A stretch of DNA of 64,000 nucleotides. Source: Meira nashicola. Lineage: Eukaryota; Basidiomycota; Exobasidiomycetes; Exobasidiales; Brachybasidiaceae. Location: NCBI GenBank assembly GCA_001600355.1, contig BCJU01000003.1:1616519-1680518 (forward strand). Direction: 5' to 3'. Of this stretch, positions 45,307 to 54,596 are shown piece by piece; positions within the stretch are counted from its first letter, which is position 1, and each line of letters opens with the position of its first letter. The position numbers were made by a program, and so were the translations under genes. The notes under the pieces are model-generated. The model had not been told where the DNA came from and searched no databases. It saw only the letters and a program-made list of their open reading frames with translations.

Positions 45307-46277
45307 ACTAAAAGAGAGAAAGAGGGGATGTGGATACCCTTCTTTATGGGAGTCTAATAGGTTTAAGTGGATGTTAAAGAAGAACAAATGATGGCGACTA
45401 GCGTTGGTGTTGGTGGTGTGAATGGAACATTATTATGCACACATTGTATGCTCCTGGTTAACAATTATACGCCTTTCCTGACGCGGAAATTATACCTGGT
45501 CTAGTCTGTCCGCGTTAAGTGCATAGTCTACATTCAATCAAGCATGTGAAATACAAAAAAGATGTTTTTTGGCATACATGAAATAGACTTGATATATGCA
45601 AATATTACAAGAACGGGAGGAGATATTACCGTTTTATGATGTCCATCAACACTGCAAATTCATAGATGGGTTTGTGTGTGTAGCGGAAATGTTGCGCATC
45701 TTTGCAGGCGAATAACAATTATTACATATGCACGGGGGTGAATCCTTTGCAGACGACTTGAATGGGACCCGGTGCTGTAAGCAGTAGAGTAGCCTTGTTG
45801 CTACGATCTGTTGATGCTAAGCCTGTGTTCTATAGATTCGAAGGTGTGTTTAACACATTCTGTTTTTTTCACACATTAAAAAAGGGGTGCGGGGGCGGGC
45901 ATACAAACAAAAAAATTATTTTGTGTTTGCCCAAAACAAGCAAAACAATTTTTTGGAAACCCTTTTTAATGTTGTCATACATAAGTGTGAGTTCTTCATC
46001 TAACGCGTCAAAAACTTGGACGCAAAAATCAAATTGTGTCTTCAGGTGCAGGCAGTTGCGCCGGCGGGCACAAGCCCCTTTCGTCTCGAGAATTCAAAAG
46101 CTTACTGTATGTAATTCTATAAATCCTGGTTCCCCTTTTCCTAACCCGCATTTTTCGGCAAATTAAACAGGCTCTAGAATCAATTTGTGCCTGCATGCAA
46201 AGAGCAAGATTCTGTTGTGTATTACATTACACAGAACCTTATTCACTACCATCATATCAATAATTTACAGGACAACG
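45307..46277. other. Intergenic region THP3 / ARL8
   Basis: About 970 bases holding both divergent promoters. ACGCGT is at 46003-46008. Poly-T and poly-A runs occur around 45865-45950. A 134-codon open frame (45762-46166) shows no domain and is not reported as a gene. Confidence 0.5.
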
Positions 46278-46995
46278 ATGGCATCTCCACATATTCCATT
46301 CCTATCTCCTTTGATATCATGGCTTTATTCGATCTTCTTTCAAAAGCATTTGGAAATATGCGTATTAGGATTACAATCGGCGGGTAAAACATCTCTGGTT
46401 AACCTTTTAGCGATCGGACAATTTAGCGATGAAATGGTTCCAACAGTAGGTTTTAATATGCGTAAAGTTAAAAGTGGAAATGTTGCAATTAAAGTTTGGG
46501 ATATTGGAGGTCAACCTAGATTTAGAAGTATGTGGGAAAGATATTGTCGTGGTGTTTCGGCAATCTTGTTTGTCGTGGATTCTGCGATTCCATTACCAAC
46601 CGATACGGAAGGAACAAAGACTAGCCAAGATTCCAGTACAGCGGGTCAATCTCAAGATCAACCTACAAATCCATGGCTAGTGGCAACAGACGAACTGCAT
46701 TCTCTTATGACAAGACCACAATTGGCTGGTATTCCATTGCTAGTCTTAGCAACAAAGAATGACGTAAAAGGAGCAGTAAGCGCGGAAGAGGTGATTAGAG
46801 TAATGTGAGTAATGACTAAGGGAAATTTAATATTTGGGTACTGATTGCTGACATGTCAAACACTTTCTCAACAGGCGTCTTGAGACAATTTCTAATCGAG
46901 AAGTATCATGTTATTCTATCAGCAGTAAGAGACAGGTTAACATCGACGTCACTTTGCGATGGCTGTGCGCTCGCAGCCCTTCCAGTGCAAGGTAA
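46278..46995 (+). CDS. ARL8: Arf-like GTPase Arl8
   Basis: Two exons, 46278-46804 and 46875-46995, giving 215 residues. In animals Arl8 recruits kinesin and tethers to lysosomes; fungal homologues are likely on endosomes or vacuoles. The N-terminal amphipathic helix (PHIPFLSPLISWLYSIFF) fits membrane binding. It lacks the Gly2 used for myristoylation in Arf, as in other Arl8 proteins. The GTPase motifs are intact: GLQSAGKT (31-38), PTVGFNMRKV, WDIGGQ (74-79), TKND (159-162). The PRFRSMWERYCRGV segment is the Arl8 signature. A Ser/Thr/Gln-rich insert at about 104-131 is not in animal Arl8. The second exon supplies the last 39 residues (RLETISNREVSCYSIS onwards). Convergent with URA4. Confidence 0.9.
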
Positions 46996-47198
46996 TTATT
47001 AGCTGTTCTCTCCTTTCCTCCTCGATACCCAACGACTGAGCTCAGTCAGAAGCATCAAAAGAGCATCCGATCTTTCATTAGCATAGCCTTCATTTTGGCC
47101 CCAAAAAAAGTGTACACTGTAAGATTGAAGCATGCAATTCTATCAAATACAAAGGCGTTCGTTCCTATGAAGCAAATTTGTGCAATTATAATGTCGAA

Positions 47199-48356
47199 TC
47201 AAGCAATTATCCATCCTAACTGTTTACCTGACCAGAATGGAACGACTTGAATCTTTCCTTTTTCGCCATCTTTGATGTTTGCATGCGCTTCTAATGTATA
47301 ATTACCCGGCACGATAGCACGTTGATCTTGCGAGGAAGAGTCGGATTTGTGTAAGGTAATTGTCCTGTTTAGACCGTCCAATTTGTAGAAACGGCGAGCA
47401 TTATCAGAAACATACGATGATAGTCTATCCAAAGCGCCAAAAGATTCAAGTAAAGTAGCGCACAAAGGCAGTAGTATTGCCGATGTGTATACACCAGCAG
47501 CACATCCACAATTTAATGCAGCGTGAGAAGATCCATGTGTAGATGCCGAGGGTAACTTAGATGTGACTGGATGAGGAGCTGAATCAGAACCTAAAAAGAA
47601 TCTTGGATGTCCTTCTGCGATCACTTTACGTAATGCCTTTCGATCATTGTACGTCTTTGCGACTGGTTTACAAAAATGTAAAGGTTTTCCAGCCCAATCA
47701 TCAACGATTAATTCTAAATGATGTGGAGTGATTGTGCATGCTACTGTTTCTCCGCATTTCTTTACTGCTTCTACTGCTGCTTCCGTTGTTGCATGTTCCA
47801 ATACGATTCGAAGGGTAGGAAATTGTGCGTGTAAACTATGCAAATGTTGCAAGAAAGCTGCTTCTGCAGTCATGACTGTGATATTATTTTCTTCGTTACT
47901 TGGTACTTCTCCATGTAAGTTTAAAATCATATCATGCTTTTGCATTTCATCAAAAACTTCATAATAAGCTTCGTAACTTTCGATTCCACCTTCGCTATTT
48001 GTTGTCACACCTCTAGGATAGCTTTTAACACCCATGATCCTTCTTCTGCCCGATCGAGGATGTTTAGTCGTTGCTGCTTTGGCGATTTCTTCTCTTGTAA
48101 GTGAAGGATGTAAATACAACGTTCCAATTAACTCAACATTAGATGAAGAATGCTTTTCCAATTCGTCCAAATATGTCAAACATTGATCTACTGAAGTGAG
48201 AGGAGGAACTGTATTCGGCATAACGTATGCCAGCGTCATTCCGCCTTGTTCCACGTGAGGTACGATTAGAGAAGCCATTTCACCCTGTCGAACGTGGACA
48301 TGCATATCCACAGGTGCAAGTACCTCTATCGATTGACTTGATGATTTAGCCGCCAT
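47199..48356 (-). CDS. URA4: Dihydroorotase
   Basis: Single exon, 385 residues, starting at 48356 in a good context (ACCATGGC). It catalyses the reversible cyclisation of carbamoyl aspartate to dihydroorotate, the third step of pyrimidine synthesis. All zinc and substrate residues are present: H19 and H21 in DMHVHVRQGE, the carboxylated lysine K111 in GVKSYPRG, H148 in ILNLHGEV, H188 in VLEHAT, and D258 in LGSDSAPH. The length and motifs match the monofunctional class II-type enzyme (yeast Ura4, E. coli PyrC), not the CAD fusion. Divergent from NNF1 copy 2, with about 345 bases between starts. Confidence 0.96.
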   Translation of the reverse strand: MAAKSSSQSIEVLAPVDMHVHVRQGEMASLIVPHVEQGGMTLAYVMPNTVPPLTSVDQCLTYLDELEKHSSSNVELIGTLYLHPSLTREEIAKAATTKHPRSGRRRIMGVKSYPRGVTTNSEGGIESYEAYYEVFDEMQKHDMILNLHGEVPSNEENNITVMTAEAAFLQHLHSLHAQFPTLRIVLEHATTEAAVEAVKKCGETVACTITPHHLELIVDDWAGKPLHFCKPVAKTYNDRKALRKVIAEGHPRFFLGSDSAPHPVTSKLPSASTHGSSHAALNCGCAAGVYTSAILLPLCATLLESFGALDRLSSYVSDNARRFYKLDGLNRTITLHKSDSSSQDQRAIVPGNYTLEAHANIKDGEKGKIQVVPFWSGKQLGWIIA

Positions 48357-48702
48357 GGTAGGATAATTAATTGTCAACAAGATTTGCAGCCGTTTTGTCG
48401 TCTTCGTTAAGCGATAAGATATTCGAGAGAAAAAGTTGAGAATAAGTTAAGAATGAATTCTTTTTTTTTCTTCAAGCAGATCTACCTATGCCTGTCGTGC
48501 GGCGTACTGGATTTGCCGATTTACCTCAGATTTTTAGCGTGTAAAGAGGTGATCTTTCTTGAACGCGTTCTTGACGCGTATATGCAATTTTAGGCTTTGT
48601 ACAAATTTCCAAAAAGTGTTGTGCATCAAACTCATAAGCTAGTGAGATCAACACCATCACAACACTAATTTAACATTTACCTCTAGTTGTAACAAGTCAA
48701 TC
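48357..48702. promoter_or_regulatory. Divergent promoter URA4 / NNF1 copy 2
   Basis: About 346 bases. The right part, from about 48533, is the duplicated NNF1 upstream sequence. Two ACGCGT boxes sit at 48563-48568 and 48574-48579. The TATAAATA seen in copy 1 reads TATATGCA here. Confidence 0.55.
48563..48579. promoter_or_regulatory. Two ACGCGT boxes upstream of NNF1 copy 2
   Basis: ACGCGT at 48563-48568 and 48574-48579, 11 bases apart compared with 23 in copy 1. Both paralogues keep two boxes although the surrounding sequence has diverged, which suggests they are functional. Confidence 0.5.
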
Positions 48703-49406
48703 ATGCTAGCTTCAACATCATCCTACGATAGCTTATATGATGTTCGAATTCATAGATTTAATGATGCTCTTGACAAATTTTTGGAATTGATTGACGAAAG
48801 AGCTACGAATAAGAATTTTCAAACTGCATTACCCCATCTAGATGCAAATCTTTTGGACAGCGCCCGTAAACAGTTTGTTTTTCATTTAAAGGATGCTATA
48901 AAGGTGAGCAAAAGAGATGGAGGATTTCTTGTGAATGCATATACTCACCCTTTTTTATACCCCAGATGGAAAAAGATCGTCTTGTGGATAGTTATACATT
49001 ACGCGACAGATTGGCTGAGTTGGAATACTTGACACAAGAAGCAGATAGAAGGAATGAAGAAGCAAGACAGAGAGGTGTATCAACATCAACTTTATACAAA
49101 GATGCATGGAGATCTAACATGGATTTAAATACAACCTTACGAGCACCAGAGATTCCACAAAGAAAACAAAGGCTAACAGAAATGGAAGAAGAATGGGAGA
49201 TGCTAGAACAAGAAATTGCAGATGAAAGAATAAAATTACAAAAGAGTGTCGAATTGGAAGAATCAAGGAGGAATGCTGCTAAACAAGCATTGAATTCTTT
49301 GGATGAAACGTTGAACGGATTACAAACATCCAAGAATGAAGAAGTAAGATTGCATAGCACTTTAAATATGCTCATGCAAGGCTTAGGACCTCGTGGAATA
49401 GCTTGA
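48703..49406 (+). CDS. NNF1: Kinetochore Nnf1-like protein, copy 2
   Basis: Two exons, 48703-48903 and 48966-49406, giving 213 residues. The 62-nt intron (GTGAGC..CCCCAG) is one base shorter than in copy 1 and would break the frame if kept, so splicing is certain to be needed. The protein differs from copy 1 at three positions: L6 to S, N12 to Y, and D to N near the C terminus. The Nnf1 features are otherwise the same: N-terminal helices, LAELEYLTQEADRR, then LRAPEIPQRKQRL and a coiled coil. Both copies look intact and likely expressed. A Mis12 complex needs one Nnf1, so this is a dosage duplicate or a paralogue starting to specialise. Confidence 0.65.
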
Positions 49407-49751
49407 TATTATCGCGAAATCGCTTTCTCTTATTTTGTATTCTACTGTACTTCTAGCTGTGATAATTACTATACCCTTCCCGCGAGGTCTGTTCTCATTT
49501 CTGAAACCTGGCAGATACAATTCAGACTAAACGCGCCGCCCTCAGTACTTCAGTGCAATTTAAATGCAGACTACCTTCTCACTTGCAAACCACATACCCC
49601 GGTCAAACCTGAAGACTGCTTTGATTGTAACTACCATGGCTCTTTGCGATAATGGACGCAATGAAACGTAAAGGATCAATAATGTCGTTCAAGAGATACA
49701 ATTACAAAAACACAAGGACAATCCATATGAAGTCAATCAATCAAAATCACC
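49407..49751. other. Convergent 3' intergenic region
   Basis: About 345 bases between NNF1 copy 2 (+) and the secreted precursor gene (-). The first 80 are the end of the duplicated unit. Nothing else recognised. Confidence 0.5.
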
Positions 49752-51389
49752 TCATTGAGCCTTCTTTCCCGTAAATTTACTCTTCACGCTATCCCAAGCA
49801 TTATGTGCAGCTGATGCAGCCGGTACTAATGCAGGTGTTGCCATACCAGCCAACATACTAGCAGTTCCAGCCATTTCTAAACCTCTGCCTAATCCACCTC
49901 CCCCTGAACTAGATGCTTGTTGAGCTGCATGAGCTTTAGGTTGAACTTTGGGTTTGGGATTGGAACGTGAATAAGGTGATGTTCTAGTTTTATTTCCAAC
50001 TTTAGGAGGCCTTGGTGCTCTTTTCGCGATTATTGCAGAATTATTTGAAGTAGTAAATTCTTCTATTGATCTCTTTCGCGCTGGTGGTGGTGCTTCTGCT
50101 GGTGGTTTGGATACCATTGCTTTTGCTTCGCCAGCGAGACTTACAACCGAACCTACACTCATCGCAGCACCAGCTACATTTCCTATCTTATCTCCTATGC
50201 CTCCACCAGAGCCACCAGGTTTTCCAGCCGGTTTTCCAGCAGGTTTTGACGCCGGTTTCGGAGCAGGTTTTAGAGCAGGCTTGCTCCTATTACCACCACC
50301 ACCACCTGAACGGGCTGGAGCGGATTTTGACTTTCCTAATAATTTGGTAAGGCCTTTAAGAGCTCCAAATTTTCCTGCTCGTTTAACGAGAATAACTTTT
50401 TCACCTGTCTCTTCTCTCTTTTTCGCCGCTGGAGGCGTACCTGATACGGCATTTTTGGCTTCAGTTGCAAAGCCGTAAATCATAGTACCGCTCATCACGG
50501 CACCCATTCCAGTCATTAATTTATCAGTTCTACTCATTCCTGGTTGTTGTTGTTGTTGCTGTTGATGTACAACACGAGCAGTTGAAGCAGTTTTGCTTTT
50601 TTGACCTTTTGCTCTGCCTTTATTTTGACCTTTTCCTCCACGTTTAATGATAATGACTTCTTTTCCTGCATCATTTGAGATATCAATATCTAAATCTCTC
50701 TTTCTTGCAGGAGGTGCACCACCAGCAGCGGCTGCATTCTTCTTTTGATTCCAACCTTCTTTTACTGCGCCATGAGCCGCTAAACCTGCACTTCCTACCA
50801 TTGCAACTGTTCCTGCGTTATTGAGATGGCCAAGCGCTTTACCCCAATTAAATCCTCTCACTCGTTTTTCCAATATTGGAGCGAAATCGGCATCTTTATC
50901 TTCTTGTAAGCTCCTCTTTTGTTTATTCTTTATCGTATTACTGATTTCTTTTCCTGCTTGAATTGATTTAGGAACTGCTTTTCGCAACATCTTTGCTAAT
51001 TTTAGAAAGATAGGTTTGGGGCTACGTTTTCGCAAAATGTAGAGCTTGTGCAATTCTGATTCTACGCAAGATTGACAAATTGGTGCAATTTGAATAGTAA
51101 GTTTATCTTCCTGAGTTGCTTGCCTGTATTTATGTTTCATTTTTTGCCATGGATTGATTGATGTATGTTTGCGAAATTGACGATTTGTATTTTCTACCCG
51201 AGGAATGATTATGTTGTTTGAAGATGATGTATCATCCGAATCAAAATGTAATGTTATGCCATAAATCTCATCTTGGTTTTGCATTAACTTTGAAGGCAAA
51301 TTTTCATCATCTTGAACGGGTATATAAGCACAAGATGCATAAGTTAAAAAATATACTATCCAAAAATATAAAGTTTGATTGAGCCTCAT
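49752..51389 (-). CDS. Secreted multi-KR precursor, large paralogue
   Basis: Single exon, 545 residues, starting at the ATG at 51389. I know no named family for it. Residues 1-21 form a signal peptide (MRLNQTLYFWIVYFLTYASC-A). A pro-region with CQSC (105-108) follows. Then dibasic sites occur at 121-122, 158-159, 175-176, 230-231, 249-250, 324-325, 336-337, 439-440 and 456-457. They divide the protein into four short acidic spacers (160-176, 232-250, 326-337, 441-457), each ending in KR after two to four aliphatic residues, and long cationic segments between. Each long segment has a Gly/Ala-rich hydrophobic core (192-209, 293-309, 403-421, 504-529). Three end in Pro/Ala plus RKR or KKR. This looks like a Kex2-processed precursor in the manner of Rep1 or Ece1. 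The peptide function is unknown. Confidence 0.75.
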   Translation of the reverse strand: MRLNQTLYFWIVYFLTYASCAYIPVQDDENLPSKLMQNQDEIYGITLHFDSDDTSSSNNIIIPRVENTNRQFRKHTSINPWQKMKHKYRQATQEDKLTIQIAPICQSCVESELHKLYILRKRSPKPIFLKLAKMLRKAVPKSIQAGKEISNTIKNKQKRSLQEDKDADFAPILEKRVRGFNWGKALGHLNNAGTVAMVGSAGLAAHGAVKEGWNQKKNAAAAGGAPPARKRDLDIDISNDAGKEVIIIKRGGKGQNKGRAKGQKSKTASTARVVHQQQQQQQPGMSRTDKLMTGMGAVMSGTMIYGFATEAKNAVSGTPPAAKKREETGEKVILVKRAGKFGALKGLTKLLGKSKSAPARSGGGGGNRSKPALKPAPKPASKPAGKPAGKPGGSGGGIGDKIGNVAGAAMSVGSVVSLAGEAKAMVSKPPAEAPPPARKRSIEEFTTSNNSAIIAKRAPRPPKVGNKTRTSPYSRSNPKPKVQPKAHAAQQASSSGGGGLGRGLEMAGTASMLAGMATPALVPAASAAHNAWDSVKSKFTGKKAQ

Positions 51390-51841
51390 ATTTGACCAGC
51401 AAAATGACACCAAGTCCAACAAGGACTTTTTATGTTGATTATAATTTTCAAAAGTGTGAGTAAGATAAATGAAGATGAAATTTAAATTTGAAAGGGATTG
51501 TCATTTTATATCTTGCTGTTCAAAGTGGTATTTGGATTATCATGGCGCTTAAGCGCCCTTTCTTTTCGCCATGATCATTCTTCAAAGACCCGTGCTTTGT
51601 AAGTCTTCCTTCTTTTTGGTTAATCATACTGATTGCGGCTTGTGAAAGAATGATTAAGTTAAGCAAAAAAGACCCGAAAATAATATTTCGTTGGCGTTAT
51701 CGGCGTTTTAAATGACTAGTTGGAAGGGGCGCTGAATCATGACACTATCATCAATTAGCCGCATGATGTACCTTGGCCTTTAATTAAAGCCGTGTGTGTA
51801 TAAGCAATGACAATCAATTTAGCATCTTACTATGATAAGAA
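51390..51841. promoter_or_regulatory. Intergenic region between the two secreted precursors
   Basis: About 450 AT-rich bases that should hold the promoter of the larger precursor gene and the 3' end of the smaller one. No gene is seen. Confidence 0.5.
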
Positions 51842-52774
51842 CTACAAAGCCCCTGTGGGAATTACGAAATCATTTTTGCTTTTTCGTGCGATAGGAATGC
51901 AAGTTATAATTGGAAATTGATCATTTTGATTATAATTTCGTTTTTTATAAGAATGTGTATCATCATCCGTTACCCTTTGAACTTTATGCGTTGTCATCCA
52001 TGCAACTGGAATATAAAGTAAATTGATTGAACCACTCACCCAAGTTAAAACTTTGCTTACAGTTGGATTAGCTTTTTTTTCTTCTTTCACTTTTGGTTTA
52101 TTTATCATCGAAGTAGAATGTTGCATTACACTTTGCACTGTACGTGGTGATCCACCACCTGATCCATGAGAAGAATGTAAAATGCTCTTTGTGAATGTGT
52201 TTGACTTTTGAAGTTTATTCAAAGGTGTTGTTCGTTTTTCAAGAGCAGACCTTTTTCTTATATGAGGTGGTGGTGGTGGAATAATGACTTTGTTTGATGG
52301 TTTTTTTGTTATTCCCTTTTTTGATTTTTTCACTTCAATTTCTGCTGCTTTTGATTTTATATTTGAAATTTGTTCAGCATCCCAAGCTTGAGCAGCACTT
52401 GTCATAAAAGACGGTAATGCATATGCACTTGCCATTGAATTAAAAACACTTATCCTTTGTTCTGCAGGCATACCTTTAAATGTTTTATAAAGTGATTTAA
52501 AAAACCTTTTTTCAAATCTTGTACCATCGTCAACATTTCTAGTATAGAAAGAAGGAGAATCTTTTGGTGAAGATACTTGCTCAAAATGAATCAGGAGACC
52601 ATGATTGGCAGGAGCTTGATTGATACAACTTTGTATTTTATCGGCAAAATATTCGTTAAATTCACTGTTAAGCAACAAATTGTCCGTATACGTACTTGTA
52701 CTGGTCGAAGGGATAGGTGAGCATAAACCGCCAATCGTAAAAACTGTTACAGAAATGCACCAAATGAGTTTCAT
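51842..52774 (-). CDS. Secreted multi-KR precursor, small paralogue
   Basis: Single exon, 310 residues from the ATG at 52774, which puts a signal peptide (MKLIWCISVTVFTIGGLC-S) at the N terminus; an in-frame ATG at 52855 would bury it. Dibasic sites follow at 89-90 (FEKR), 174-175 (HIRKR), 180-181 (LEKR) and 278-279 (YKKR). The segment 91-175 is cationic and hydrophobic, with an Ala/Ser-rich core (FNSMASAYALPSFMTSAAQA), and ends in a Pro run plus RKR, the same design as its neighbour. A short spacer (176-181) follows, as in the neighbour. Residues 240-261 are hydrophobic (LTWVSGSINLLYIPVAW). The core plus AWD..K.K resembles the end of the larger protein (SAAHNAWDSVKSK). Function unknown; Kex2 processing is inferred. 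Confidence 0.7.
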   Translation of the reverse strand: MKLIWCISVTVFTIGGLCSPIPSTSTSTYTDNLLLNSEFNEYFADKIQSCINQAPANHGLLIHFEQVSSPKDSPSFYTRNVDDGTRFEKRFFKSLYKTFKGMPAEQRISVFNSMASAYALPSFMTSAAQAWDAEQISNIKSKAAEIEVKKSKKGITKKPSNKVIIPPPPPHIRKRSALEKRTTPLNKLQKSNTFTKSILHSSHGSGGGSPRTVQSVMQHSTSMINKPKVKEEKKANPTVSKVLTWVSGSINLLYIPVAWMTTHKVQRVTDDDTHSYKKRNYNQNDQFPIITCIPIARKSKNDFVIPTGAL

Positions 52775-53243
52775 AAAAGTTGATATTTTTATTTTCTTTG
52801 TAGAAGAAGACAACACTGGAAGAAAACAATGCTCAATTCCCAATAAGTGATCCATTTATATCATTTAAGCTTATCTATGCTTTTTTTAATCCATCACGCG
52901 ATCATACCACAATTTATCGTCAAAAAGATAACATTCTTCCTGTTTTTACTCGCTCTATCTTGCGACACAACTAACTCATCTTGTATGCTAATGGCGTCAT
53001 CTTCACTAATGCCACGTTCTAAAAGTCTTACAGAACAGATAACGAATAATGCTGTGCTTATCTGTCCTTCGCTTTCCTACAATTTTCGCTAACGTCGTAG
53101 TTTTGACAAAATCTGACTTAATTTCGGCTATCTTTCTATTTTTGGCCGTTGATAAGGAGATTAAAAAGAAAACAGATTTGAAATATGTATACATTGATTA
53201 TGTACAAATACAGACATTTTGATCATGATTGTACATGCCCTTT
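52775..53243. other. Intergenic region
   Basis: About 470 bases upstream of the small secreted precursor and downstream of the coiled-coil gene. It should contain the precursor promoter. Nothing recognised. Confidence 0.5.
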
Positions 53244-54596
53244 TTAACCCTTTTTCACATCCAAAATTGCACTTGATTGTTGTGCACAAGCGATAGCCAA
53301 TGCCCTTTCTTGAGCAATAGCTCTGGCCGTAGCCGATTCTGCTTTCTTTTCTGCTTCAACCAAAGCTACATCCATCTCTTGTATCAACGTACTTGCATCA
53401 GCTAAATCTGATCGGATTACTGTCTTTTCTTCGATTTGTTCTTTCAATAGATCTTCCAATTTCTCATTCTCTTTCTGCAAAGCATCAATTCGTTGAAGCA
53501 ATCGAATACCTAAAACAGGCGCAACTACTTCACGTTCAGAACTTCCTCTTCCTTCTTGTTCCTTTTGATTCCTCTCAAGCTCATTCATCACTCTCCAGGC
53601 CGATTCTGGCTCGAATCCTAATGCTTCAATACGCATTATCAATGCTTCTTCTCTTTGTTGAAATGCCATCGCTACTTGATGAACATCATTTTCGCCATTA
53701 ATTTCAGGCCTAGGTGGAAGAGAAGGAAATCTTGAAAGAAGTGGTACAACGGGCGCTTCGGGTGCTTGATAGGAAGTTGATCCAATTCCTCCTATCGGGT
53801 TTATTGCATATTCCCCCTGATACACATTACGTCTTGCTGCGGGAGCAGTTCTTGCCATCGCTTGTCTGGATGTGTTGATTTGCTCATTGTGCCCGGCAGG
53901 TAGTGTGTTAGGGCTGAAAGATGGCTTTGAAGGTAGAAAACTTGGCACGTTGGTAAGAATTGTGGATTTACTCGTGCTCGTGCTCGTACTTGCACCACTT
54001 TGTATTTCCGTACTTTGATCGGAATCAATAGGTGTGTCTGTTGGAGACAAACCGCGGTTTCCTGATTGCATCGATCCAACACCATCCGAAATTCCTACAG
54101 AAGTTCTTGGAATTGATTGTTGTGGAGTGGGAAACCTCCTTGGCCGTACTCCTATCTGTCTTTGTCCTCCTGTATGCATTTGTGGAGGAGGGGGTACGTT
54201 GTACGGAGAAGGCTGATGATGCGGTAAAGGTGATGATATACCTTGCGGCATTAAAGGTGGAGCAAATTGACCATACATGTTCGGATTCATTGGTCCAATA
54301 GCATGATGAATCTGATAGGGAGCTGGTGTTGGATACATTGTCGGAAATCTCATATCATGCATCTGTGGTGGAGCTCCGTATTGCATTTCAAATTGAGGAA
54401 ATTGTTGTTGCAAATTAGGAGGATAAGGAGAATAAGCCTGATTGATGCTATCAGGCGTTGAAGTTCCACCATCTGAACCTAAATGAGGTTGATGCAGGAC
54501 ATGGGAAGGCATTGCACCCGATCCTTCTTGACCATAAACTTGTTCATGTGTTGGCGGTCCCGTCCCACCATGCTGTTGATCTTGAGGTTGAAACAT
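53244..54596 (-). CDS. Unknown Pro/Gln-rich coiled-coil protein
   Basis: Single exon, 450 residues. I do not recognise it. Residues 1-170 are rich in Pro, Gln, Met, Tyr and His (for example QFEMQYGAPPQMHDMRF), the composition of prion-like or P-body-type disordered regions. A Ser/Thr-rich middle follows, with a Thr/Ser tract. From about residue 300 the protein is helical: VAMAFQQREEALIMRIEALG, then LLQRIDALQKENEKLEDLLK, a clear coiled coil that continues to the C terminus through an Ala/Glu-rich stretch. No catalytic motif is visible. A scaffold role in RNA granules or cytoskeleton is possible but unsupported. Tandem with the secreted precursors on the same strand. Confidence 0.7.
   Translation of the reverse strand: MFQPQDQQHGGTGPPTHEQVYGQEGSGAMPSHVLHQPHLGSDGGTSTPDSINQAYSPYPPNLQQQFPQFEMQYGAPPQMHDMRFPTMYPTPAPYQIHHAIGPMNPNMYGQFAPPLMPQGISSPLPHHQPSPYNVPPPPQMHTGGQRQIGVRPRRFPTPQQSIPRTSVGISDGVGSMQSGNRGLSPTDTPIDSDQSTEIQSGASTSTSTSKSTILTNVPSFLPSKPSFSPNTLPAGHNEQINTSRQAMARTAPAARRNVYQGEYAINPIGGIGSTSYQAPEAPVVPLLSRFPSLPPRPEINGENDVHQVAMAFQQREEALIMRIEALGFEPESAWRVMNELERNQKEQEGRGSSEREVVAPVLGIRLLQRIDALQKENEKLEDLLKEQIEEKTVIRSDLADASTLIQEMDVALVEAEKKAESATARAIAQERALAIACAQQSSAILDVKKG

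Larger units (their letters stand above)
48533..49486 (+). repeat. Dispersed duplication, unit copy 2
   Basis: About 954 bases matching 7168-8137 in the same orientation. Exon 2 differs at about 5 of 441 bases, exon 1 at about 12 of 201, and the upstream part more. Boundaries are judged by eye. Confidence 0.9.

Noticed and set aside
45762..46166. 134-codon open frame between THP3 and ARL8
   Set aside because: Composition looks random, crosses T and A runs, and overlaps the ARL8 promoter.
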